Shown here: piece by piece, positions 11,590 through 23,300 of the stretch | Numbering within the stretch: position 1 is the first letter of the stretch | How the letters are laid out: each line of letters begins with the position of its first letter | Assembly (NCBI GenBank): GCA_947561585.1 | Contig: CANNZV010001597.1 | Span: 62,001-126,000, forward strand | Length of the DNA stretch: 64,000 bases | Origin: Caprella mutica | Lineage: Eukaryota; Arthropoda; Malacostraca; Amphipoda; Caprellidae | Direction: 5' to 3' | Position numbers and translations under genes: made by a program | Notes under the pieces: model-generated | The model's database searches: none | Told to the model about the DNA's origin: nothing | Seen by the model: the letters and a program-made list of their open reading frames with translations, nothing else

Positions 11590-12245
11590 TTCATATATTT
11601 CTTCGTTTATTATTTTCTTTGGTTATCATTTTCTTTACTTATCATTTTCTATGATTATAATTTTCTTTACTTATCATTTTCTATGGTTATCATTTTCTTT
11701 ACTTATCGTTTTCTTTTGTTATAATTTTCTCTCATTATCATTTTCTATGGTTATAATTTTTTTGTTATCATTTTCTCTCCTTATCATTTTCTATGGTTAT
11801 AATTTTTTTGTTATCATTTTCTCTCCTTATCATTTTCTATGGTTATCATTTTCTTTACTTATCATTTTCTATGGTTATCATTTTCTTTACTTATCATTTT
11901 CTATGGTTATCATTTTCTTTACTTATCATTTTCTATGGTTATCATTTTCTTTACTTATCATTCTCTATGGTTATCCTTTTCTTTACCTATCATTTTCTAT
12001 GGTTATCCTTTTCTTTGGTTATTATTTTCTCTGCTTATCATTTTCTCTGGTTATCATTTTCTCTCATTATCTTTTTCTATGGTTATCATTTTCTTTACTT
12101 ATCATTTTCTATGGTTATCCTTTTCTTTACCTATCATTTTCTTTGGTTATCATTTTCTCTGGTTATCATTTTCTCTGGTTGTCATTTTCTCTGGTTATCA
12201 TTTTCTTTGGTATTCATTTTCTCTGGTTAACATTTTCTCTGGAAT
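11590..12245. repeat. minisatellite, 16-bp unit, about 40 copies
   Basis: Alternating TTATCATTTTCTATGG and TTATCATTTTCTTTAC units, with later TCTGG variants. Strand composition is extremely skewed, with very little A/G-rich sequence on the plus strand. Open frames across it encode only F/L/S/Y/I repeats and are not credible proteins. Confidence 0.92.
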
Positions 12246-12268
12246 ATGAAAACGATTATAATTATATA

Positions 12269-12335
12269 GGGTAAGTTCCGAGTTCTCAGACAGTTCCACA
12301 TTATCGATCATATAGGAAAAGTACGTATTAATTAT
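12269..12335. mobile_element. MITE family M, left end only
   Basis: TA|GGGTAAGTTCCGAGTTCT and the following CACATTATCGATCATATAGG match the family TIR. I could not find a matching right end nearby. Confidence 0.55.
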
Positions 12336-13237
12336 TATTTAAATATATTTTATATACTTTCTCTTGCATAATCAAAGATGTGGAGCCCATTATAAAGAAT
12401 ATATTTTTTTGTAATTTCCTTCTTAAAAAACATCAACATTTATTAAGGAAAAAAATACAAAAGTTTCCTGTGACGTCATCAATTGCACCACCTTAGTGGC
12501 TATTATTTTATCACAGAGAGGAAGCTACGATTGCAACTTTAAAAGATAATTAACGTCTATTGATGCAAAGTGACGTTATTTTCAGTACTGTGACAGTGTT
12601 CATGTACATTGGTGAGCTGCCTTCCCTCTCTATCTATGGCTACCCTCTTTTCTCGCTATATTTGGACTGACCTCTGAACTGGGTCACAGTGACAGGTCAA
12701 ACCTATAAACACACTGACAAACTGTGGTCATTGTGACTACCTTTAGGAAAAGGGACATCAATTTATAATATTTATAGGCTAATTTAAGTAGTTAAATAGT
12801 ATTACGTAATATATAATTGTTGCCGATTTATTAAATTTTTAACATTGAAACTATTAGTGTTCTATGTACATAGAAAAATACAAATTTATATCTATAATAT
12901 AACTGCTATTAATTCTTTTTTTTTTAAATATGTATACCAAATATATTATTAATGATTTAAAATTAATGAGGATAATGTGCTATAAATAATAATATACAGT
13001 TTAAAAATTCTTAGGCAGCATTTTCTTTAGTTCATTGTACGTTACTTTGCTGATGAAGTAAAATAAAGTGAAATAAAGTAAAATAAAGTAAAAGGCAGTA
13101 AAATGAAGTTTGTTAGTATATTGCATATACATATATAAAGGACATTTATTGTCCTTTATATATGGTATATAATATAGTTCATATCATCATTCTGAATATC
13201 GAGAAATGACTTAAGTTAAAGAAAACTAATTCAATTA
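12336..13237. other. AT-rich intergenic DNA, no gene seen
   Basis: Contains a TGACGTCA site at 12471-12478, clustered GGTCA half-sites at 12668-12699, a short AAATAAAGTA repeat at 13060-13095, and a hairpin around 13135-13170 (AAAGGACATTTATTGTCCTTT). No supported coding exon. Confidence 0.4.
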
Positions 13238-13458
13238 GGGTGGGTTCAAAGTTATAAGAGGAAACAAAAAAGTATATAATATTTATTAATTAACCCTAAT
13301 TTTTATTCGTATCTTTGATATTTTCAGCCGCGCTACAGGTACACATTAATGTCGTGCGTATTATAGATACAAAATAAAAAAAGTTAAATAAGTATTATTT
13401 TACACTTTTTTCTTACATCATCGAAATGTAAAACTGTCCGATAACTCAGAACTAACCC
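13238..13458. mobile_element. MITE, family M (diverged)
   Basis: Left end TTA|GGGTGGGTTCAAAG; right end CGAAATGTAAAACTGTCCG, ATAACTCAGAACTAACCC. The right end retains the family sequence; the left is degenerate. Confidence 0.6.
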
Positions 13459-14290
13459 GATCTCATCGGGAACCTTACTCCTAAATATAAGGCTCACAAG
13501 ATTAATTCATACATTTTATATACAGCATCATTTTTAATACTATTTAGTTCAAGATTTTTAAAGCATTCAAAATATGTATATTTAAAAGCAGCATACACGG
13601 AAGTAAACATATATTTATAAATTTGTACGATAAAAAACACAAAATGTGCCCGCTTTTATGAATACGATGCAATCTATATTTAGGTAGTTATTTAACTCCT
13701 GTTAGTTTTATTCTTATTTTTATGAATTGGTTATCATTATGTAATTCCTCATTTGTAATGCTTCAGTCAATGGGAACGTTCAAATATTCCTATTTACTAT
13801 AGTCTATAGGTACAACTTTCATTTTTTATGGTATGCCGCCCTTTCATTCTACTACTGTGACGTCACACTAATTGGCAAGTGAGGTCACAAAGCAAGGCCA
13901 GTACAAAATAGTCGCAGTGGTGACAATCCATGCCTTTTATGTACGTGACGTCATCAAAACAAAAATTGAATATCAAATGTAGGAAAGTTAAATGAAATAG
14001 AGTTCCTCAAATACAGTAACTATTATTAATATATGATAGAAATTATATATTTTTAAGTTGATTAAGCTGATAGAGACCTTATTATTATTTTTAATGTTGC
14101 TTTATTTACGTCACATACAGAAATCACTCGATTGTCACTACTGAGTTAATTCTGTATATTGTGGTGCAAAACAAATCCATCGCCAGTTGTGAAAGAAAAG
14201 TCTTATAGTGAGGTGTGTGCGTGTGTTCAGTGTGTCGGAACTGCTCCAACTTGTTTAGTGCCCTTTTCATAGTATTTCACATTAGCTGCC
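13459..14290 (+). promoter_or_regulatory. SPTLC2 upstream region with two CRE palindromes
   Basis: Exact TGACGTCA sites occur at 13858-13865 and 13946-13953, about 430 and 340 bp before the start codon. Such octamers are CREB/ATF-type sites in animals. No TATA box can be placed securely. The 5' UTR probably lies within about 14160-14290. Confidence 0.4.
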
Positions 14291-14305
14291 ATGCCAACCA
14301 GAAAG
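14291..14305 (+). CDS. SPTLC2: SPTLC2 coding exon 1 (15 nt, MPTRK)
   Basis: ATG with a GCC immediately before it, five codons, then the donor AAAG|GTTAGT. Phase 0, which matches exon 2. It is very short, so transcript evidence would help, but no better start exists before exon 2. Confidence 0.7.
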
Positions 14306-17300
14306 GTTAGTTTAAATGCTTATCTTTCACTGGAATATTAATGGTGCTAACTAGTAATTCTATCTAATGATAAGAACTAGATAAGATATACTAGGTAGCT
14401 ACCTAGTCTGAGTTAGGTAGTTTAGTACCTATCATTAATATATTATAATGTCATTAAAATTGATTGAAATAGAAACAGGTCTCTTGACTACAGGTAATGA
14501 TTTGAAAAGTTAATTCATATTATTTAAGGCAAGAGAGGCTGCTTATACTAAAATTACAGAGAAGCTGATCAATAGTCACGAGGTAAATGTACCTACAGAA
14601 ACAATTTACACACATGACAGATAATATAGGTAGCTACCTATACTCCGTTTCATATATTAAAGTGTGGCAAGCTGTAGTCCAATCTGTGGCTTAAAAATTA
14701 AGCACTTTTCTTTGCTCTTGTCAGGCTAATTTTTCCTAAATAACATAACATTAAATAGGCTCAAGACCAGTCAAATATTTAGGTATAATTATTTACATCA
14801 TTATAAATTTATATTCACTATAAAGTATTTAGCACCTTGTAATATATCTAACTTTACCTGCCACACTCTGAAATGTGTGACTCCCAGTTTGCAAAATATG
14901 GGATATTTTTTATTTTAACATTATATCATTTTTATGTGTGAACATCTTTAATTTGCACCTATATTTACTAATATTATTCTGAGAAAAAAAAACTGGAGAA
15001 AAAATGACAAAATAGAAGTAGGTATCCTTGGGTAATAGCTTACCAATTTCAACAGACTGGTGTGAATTTTAATCTAGTGCATACCTTGAAAATAATATAC
15101 CTACTTCACCTGTTAGTCTGTTACATAACTTATATGAAATTATGAATGATGAATCTAACTGAATCTTATTACAAGATGTAATTACATATCATTGCAAGAT
15201 GTAATTAGGTATTTAGCTATGACATACATAGCTACATATACAATGACTTCATTAATACTTTATGTCTCTTCAAAATTGGTTCTGGTTCTGTTCTGTTACA
15301 TACACTTCGCCAAGAAATCCTCTATTTTAAATTTTATCTTCTGTTCTTAACAAAGTACATGCAAATGAAGAAGTCAGTGATTGTTAGCTGAGTTTGCTCA
15401 GAAGTGTAAATCTCTCTGCAGACTGGTATAATCTCTTCACACTTTTAATTTGTTTCTATTTTGAACTCGAGTAGCTAGTTAGTAGTTACTTAAGACAAAT
15501 TCATTTTGATGCTTAACTACTCTTGAATCCTTGATGATAATAAATCATGATATATTGATAATAGATCTTCCTCCCTTCTAATTTTAATGCATTATTTGAT
15601 GTAGGTCAGACTGTCAGAGCTAATGATTGATGCATTTAAACATACATATAATTCTCTCTACCTTCCGACTGTTTTTTATAATTTATTTTTTTGAATTTAG
15701 TGACTTGAAATATTTTGAAAAAGTGAGCTATAACTACTAGGATATTTATGTTTTATTTTATTCTTTTCAAGTTTTTTATTAAAGGCTGAAAATAAGTACT
15801 ATCAAAGATAATAATATGATCAATAGGTGACCTCAAGTTGTTATCTATGGCAACACAGTAAGATAAGGTATCTCTATTGTTACATTGGTAAACCTAGTCA
15901 TTTGATGAAGCCAATTAGGGAAATATTGTTGTGACTGTTTTATTGATAATTAGTCCAGAAAAGATAATATGCAATTAAATGCTGTTCATTTTTCTTTGAA
16001 ATATAAATTGTTTTAATTAGATATTTTCCTACTGATATATTGTTAATTATGGCAGGGTATCATTTAATCATGTGATTTATATCATATTCTTTCATTCTTA
16101 ACTGATTAGAGATGATAATAATTTAATGAATTAGCTTCTTACATAATGAAAATTGTATTCAAAAAGGCCTCTCAATTTTTTTTAAATCTCTTGTGCTTCA
16201 CATCATGGGGTAAATTCTGTGTTATCAGACAGTTCTACATTTTCGATCTTACGAAAAAAAAAATCTTAAAACAATTTTAACCTCAATTTTGAATTATTTT
16301 TCTTTCTTTACTGATCCAAAATGTTGAACTGTTCGATAACTCGTAACTAACCCCAACCTTTTAAAATTTAAATAATCTTCAAAATCAATGCCAGTGATTC
16401 ATAGAACTCATTGACTAATTCTTTAAAGTTTTCTCTAAGTTTTTTAACCAGCGTAAGAGTAATATCTAACAGAGAAAGTTGAGGTATTTGAAAACGTGTC
16501 TCCTTATCACATTCTTGTAGATGGGAGACTGCATTCTGTATCAGCGTGTCTGGTGAAAAATATTGTTAGTATCTTATCTCCTGTGAGATATTGAGAGTAG
16601 AAACACAGTCCAAAAGTGCATCTTTTAGTGCATTGTAAGAGTGCACCTTTTAGTGCATTGTAAGAGTGCACCTTTTAGTGCATTGTAAGAGTGCACCTTT
16701 TAGTGCATTGTATGAGTGCATCTTTTAGTGCATTGTAAGAGTGCACCTTTTAGTGCATTGTAAGAGTGCACCTTTTAGTGCATTGTAAGAGTGCATCTTT
16801 TAGTGCATTGTAAGAGTGCATCTTTTAGTGCATTGTAAGAGTGCATCTTTTAGTGCATTGTAAGAGTGCACCTTTTAGTGCATTGTAAGAGTGCACCTTT
16901 TAGTGCATTGTAAGAGTGCATCTTTTAGTGCATTGTAAGAGTGCACCTTTTAGTGCATTGTAAGAGTGCATCTTTTAGTGCATTGTAAGAGTGCACCTTT
17001 TAGTGCATTGTAAGAGTGCATCTTTTAGTGCATTGTAAGAGTGCACCTTTTAGTGCATTGTAAGAGTGCATCTTTTAGTGCATTGTAAGAGTGCATCTTT
17101 TAGTGCATTGTAAGAGTGCATCTTTTAGTGCATTGTAAGAGTGCATCTTTTAGTGCATTGTAAGAGTGCATCTTTTAGTGCATTGTAAGAGTGCATCTTT
17201 TAGTGCATTGTAAGAGTGCATCTTTTAGTGCATTGTAAGAGTGCATCTTTTAGTGCATTGTAAGAGTGCACCTTTTAGTGCATTGTAAGAGTGCATCTTT

Positions 17301-20300
17301 TAGTGCATTGTAAGAGTGCATCTTTTAGTGCATTGTAAGAGTGCATCTTTTAGTGCATTGTAAGAGTGCATCTTTTAGTGCATTGTAAGAGTGCATCTTT
17401 TAGTGCATTGTAAGAGTGCATCTTTTAGTGCATTGTAAGAGTGCATCTTTTAGTGCATTGTAAGAGTGCATCTTTTAGTGCATTGTAAGAGTGCATCTTT
17501 TAGTGCATTGTAAGAGTGCATCTTTTAGTGCATTGTAAGAGTGCATCTTTTAGTGCATTGTAAGAGTGCACCTTCTAGTGCATTGTAAGAGTGCATCTTC
17601 TAGTACATTTCAATGCACCAGCTGTGTATTTGTTTTTATCATTTCACCAGACTCTAGATATTGGTAAAGTGTTTTCCAAGAAATTTTCTATTTTTCTTTC
17701 TTTTCTCAGAAATGTAAATATTGGAAGAAATTAATGAAATAGCACAGAAAATGTTAAAATTGTTTCATTTTCTGCAGACTGGTTATGTGTTATATAAGAT
17801 GTGTATTCAAGAAGAAATTGTTACTCAATTTCTTCAATTTTGAACCTATTTTATTTACTGTAGCTATTCATATATGCCATTGAAAATTTCAAGATAAGTT
17901 ACCTAACTATATTAGTGATTTCTATGCTCTAATAAAAAACTGTGCTGTTTTTGAACACAATTTTCCTTGACATCTTAGACTAGACTATTTATATAATAAT
18001 TAGCTAGCTGAGGCTTAAGGAGATTTAACTCCAAAATAAGCATTAGCTAAATGCAAGAATGTATCACTCTGATTATGTTAACGTCAAATTTATTAGTTCT
18101 TATAGAAAATATGCTGAAAAAGTGGCTCCTGTTTATTTTCCTCTAATATATAAGTGATAACTAATCATTAGCTTATTAAGCACAAGATAGTGTGGAATTC
18201 CTTGATAAAGAGTTATCTTTGCTATTTCAGTCTGTTTACAAACATTCTTTGGTTTAGTCTGTCGGCACCCAGAAGTGAAGAATTTTATTGAAACCAGTCC
18301 AAGTAGCTACCTGATTAACACTATTTGTTAGAGAAATATTCCACAGATATTTAGTTGAATTACCTTCATTCTTAACTATCTTAGGGAAATTTTTAGTTTA
18401 GATTAACCATTTAGATTTTAGATTAACCATTTAGATTTTAGATTAACCATTCAGTTCAATCCATCACATTTTCTTTTTCAAACCTTATGAGCTGTTATGA
18501 TTTTACCACCTAAAAATTTACCTAAGATAGCCAAGTCTTAATGTATGACAGGAAATGTGATTTTGGTGGGAAAACCCTTTACACATTAACGCTTCATATA
18601 TTATCAATAAACTAAAAAAAGGAAAAAGTCTAAGTTTCGTCAGATGAACATGTAAACTAATTAGTGGTGATATTGGCAGCTTCACAGAATCAGATTAAGG
18701 CTAATACTGTTTTCACTGACTTGCCGGTGTTTAATAGCTTTGAAGTAACATATGGAGCAGGTTTTATTGGGTACAACGAGGTAATTTAATCAAAAATTGA
18801 GGTTATTCATTAATAATGAAAAATTTCTTTCCATTCAGGATCTAGACTATTGATTTATGTAATAGTTTTAATAAAAATGTTATTCCATACAACCTTAACT
18901 ATTTTTGAAAAAAAAAATTCTGTAACAATTTGGGTATTTGATAGAACCCCATTTTTTAATTTTAAATATAAACAGGTTGCCAAAAAGTGTTATGTTAGAT
19001 ACTTTAGAGGTTCTTTTACCATTTAGATACTTTAGTTCTATCCTTTTTCTTGATATCCTACATATAATAGCCAATCTTATCCATTGCTCTCTCTGATAGT
19101 GAGAACTGCCTCACTCAGTTCAATGTTGGTGCAAGTGGCTCTTGGCTTATAAATAATTAATGTCCTCTTTCATATGAGACCCAGAAAAACACTATCAGAT
19201 GGTAAAATTTCAAGTCAAGGCTTTTCTGCGTCTATTACGAAAAAAATTATAATCGCAATTTCATCAAACAAATTTACTTGATATGTCACTAAGGGTTCTA
19301 TCTGTGATGTACTTCAAGAATTGATTTATATTTTATTCGTTATTGTAGGGATGCTATCATACCTACTACTGAAGAATGATCCCAGTAGCTACTAACTCTC
19401 TAAAAGTTCATATTAGCTATATATTCGCTATAGAAATTGTTAACATATTGGGTTACAATTATCAAATAAAATGATGTTTAAAATATATCTAAAAATATAT
19501 TTTAAGAAAATTGTAGGCAAGTCAACCTTTTGATAATTATTTGGAAACGTTAAAAAAAACAGAATTAGTGAGGATCATCTTCATTGCCATGTGATATAAA
19601 AACAACTGATGGTGCTAAGTCATTTGTAGACCCTTGACATTGACCTTATATCTAATACCTTCTTTCTCGCTTTTCCCCAGCGACTGCAGAATGGCAGTGT
19701 GCCTAACGACAGAAGCTCCTCCCTCTCGCTCAAAAAATCGTCACAAGTTTCCCCGTCTCTGAAAGAACTGGAATCCTTAGATCTCAAGTCTACTCAAAAC
19801 TTTCTCAAAAATGGATCTCTTCATCACTCGGGTAAGTTTATTCTAATTAATGGTAACTGTCATTAGTTTGTTCTAATTAATGGTAACTGTCATTAGTTTG
19901 TTCTAATTAATGGTAACTGTCATTAGTTTATTCTAATTAATGGTAACTGTCATTAGTTTGTTCTAATTAATGGTAACTGTCATTAAATAATGTAGCTACT
20001 AGCTAGTTCTCTGAGTGACTAGGTTAGGGCTGCTTCTGAGTTGTCAGACGGTTCTCTATTTTCGATTATAGCTAAAAGAAAATGTATACAATAATTATTG
20101 CTTGACTTCTATTTCAGTTGGCATCCATGATACCTGCAGGTACCATGGATACCAACTAAAATGAAAGTTAAAATATAATTAGGACTAAGTAAAGATAACG
20201 GACCAGAAATGAAGCTAGTAAAGATAATGGACCAGAAATGAAGCTGGTAAAGACAACGGACCAGAAATGGACTGAGTAAAGATAACGGACCAGAAATGAA

Positions 20301-23300
20301 GCTAGTAAAGATAACGGACCAGAATTGAAGCTAGTAAAGATAACGGACCAGAAATGAAACTAGTAAAGACAACGGACCAGAAATGGACTGAGTAAAGATA
20401 ACGGACCAGAAATGAAGCTAGTAAAGATAACGGACCAGAATTGAAGCTAGTAAAGATAACTGACCAGAAATGAAGCTAGTAAAGATAACGGACCAGAAAT
20501 GAAGCTAGTAAAGATAACGGACCAGAGTTGAAGCTAGTAAAGATAACGGACCAGAGTTGAAGCTAGTAAAGATAACGGACCAGAAATGAAGCTAGTAAAG
20601 ATAACGGACCAGAGTTGAAGCTAGTAAAGATAACGGACCAGAATTGAAGCTAGTAAAGATAACGGACTAGAAATGAAGCTAGTAAAGATAACGGACCAGA
20701 ATTGAAGCTAGTAAAGATAACGGACCAGAAATGAAGCTAATAAAGATAACGGACCAGAAATGAAGCTAGTAAAGATAACGGACCAGAATTGAAGCTAGTA
20801 AAGATAACTGACCAGAAATGAAGCTAGTAAAGATAACGGACCAGAAATGAAGCTAGTAAAGATAACGGACCAGAGTTGAAGCTAGTAAAGATAACGGACC
20901 AGAGTTGAAGCTAGTAAAGATAACGGACCAGAAATGAAGCTAGTAAAGATAACGGACCAGAGTTGAAGCTAGTAAAGATAACGGACCAGAATTGAAGCTA
21001 GTAAAGATAACGGACTAGAAATGAAGCTAGTAAAGATAACGGACCAGAATTGAAGCTAGTAAAGATAACGGACCAGAAATGAAGCTAATAAAGATAACGG
21101 ACCAGAAATGAAGCTAGTAAAGATAACGGACTAGAAATGAAGCTAGTAAAGATAACGGACCAGAATTGAAGCTAGTAAAGATAACGGACCAGAATTGAAG
21201 CTAGTAAAGATAACTGACCAGAAATGAAGCTAGTAAAGATAACGGACCAGAGTTGAAGCTAGTAAAGATAACGGACCAGAGTTGAAGCTAGTAAAGATTA
21301 CGGACCAGAGTTGAAGCTGGTAAACAAACGGATCAGAATTTAACCTAGTAGAGTTAACGGACTGTGGTAATTTATCTCTACTTACTCCTATAATTATTAA
21401 TTTTTTTATATGATAGATAATGGAGAACCGTATTAATAATCAGAACATACCCCAGTTTTTCTTTTGATAAAACATGCATTAGTTACCACCTTTCACAATA
21501 TTTGCTAGTTGGGAACTAAAATTTCAAACACTGACCTCTCTCAATTTAAAGTATTAGATCTTTCATTCCTACCAATGATGCCAGAAACTTAATTTCTTAA
21601 ATAATTAAATATTTAGTAAAACTTAATTGTTCCAATTTAACAAGTTATTTTTAAAACAGTTTGCCATGATGTACCTAAAAGTAAGTATAGTCATGAGTGT
21701 TAATTGTATTCAACCCTAGCAGTTCTATCTGATGAATATGTAGGTGTAACTACCTGCAACCAGTTGTAGCTAATCTGGATTAGGAAATGCCTTGTATTTC
21801 AATAACTACCTTGTATTTCAGTAGCTACCTTGTATTTCAGTAACTACCTTGTATTTCAGTAACTACCTTGTATTTCAGTAACTACCTTGTATTTCAGTAG
21901 CTACCTTGTATTTCAGTAACTACCTTGTATTTCAGTAGCTACCTTGTATTTCAGTAACTACCTTGTATTTCAGTAACTACCTTGTATTTCAGTAACTACC
22001 TTGTATTTCAGTAACTACCTTGTATTTCAGTAACTACCTTGTATTTCAGTAACTACCTTGTATTTCAGTAACTACCTTGTATTTCAGTAACTACCTTGTA
22101 TTTCAGTAGCTACCTTGTATTTCAGTAACTACCTTGTATTTCAGTAACTACCTTGTATTTCAGTAACTACCTTGTATTTCAGTAACTACCTTGTATTTCA
22201 GTAACTACCTTGTATTTCAGTAGCTACCTTGTATTTCAGTAGCTACCTTGTATTTCAGTAGCTACCTTGTATTTCAGTAACTACCTTGTATTTCAGTAAC
22301 TACCTTGTATTTCAGTAGCTACCTTGTATTTCAGTAACTACCTTGTATTTCAGTAACTACCTTGTATTTCAGTAACTACCTTGTATTTCAGTAGCTACCT
22401 TGTATTTCAGTAACTACCTTGTATTTCAGTAACTACCTTGTATTTCAGTAACTACCTTGTATTTCAGTAGCTACCTTGTATTTCAGTAGCTACCTTGTAT
22501 TTCAGTAGCTACCTTGTATTTCAGTAGCTACCTTGTATTTCAGTAGCTACCTTGTATTTCAGTAGCTACCTTGTATTTCAGTAGCTACCTTGTATTTCAG
22601 TAGCTACCTTGTATTTCAGTAGCTACCTTGTATTTCAGTAGCTACCTTGTATTTCAGTAGCTACCTTGTATTTCAGTAGCTACCTTGTATTTCAGTAGCT
22701 ACCTTGTATTTCAGTAGCTACCTTGTATTTCAGTAGCTACCTTGTATTTCAGTAGCTACCTTGTATTTCAGTAGCTACCTTGTATTTCAGTAGCTACCTT
22801 GTATTTCAGTAGCTACCTTGTATTTCAGTAACTACCTTGTATTTCAGTAACTACCTTGTATTTCAGTAACTACCTTGTATTTCAGTAGCTACCTTGTATT
22901 TCAGTAACTACCTTGTATTTCAGTAACTACCTTGTATTTCAGTAACTACCTTGTATTTCAGTAGCTACCTTGTATTTCAGTAGCTACCTTGTATTTCAGT
23001 AGCTACCTTGTATTTCAGTAGCTACCTTGTATTTCAGTAGCTACCTTGTATTTCAGTAGCTACCTTGTATTTCAGTAGCTACCTTGTATTTCAGTAGCTA
23101 CCTTGTATTTCAGTAACTACCTTGTATTTCAGTAACTACCTTGTACTTTTTTTAACTACCTTGTACTTTTTTTAACTACCTTGTACTTTTTTTAACCTTG
23201 TTTTTTTTTTATCCTTGTGCTCTTCAATTAATAAGCCTCTAAATTTATAATAGCCACTTCTACTAATTAGTTTTTTTCACTTTTATTCAGTAGGACCAAC

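Noticed and set aside
11531..12274. 247-codon hydrophobic frame that looks like a membrane protein
   Set aside because: It is the 16-bp TTATCATTTTCT array read through; neighbouring frames give equivalent products.
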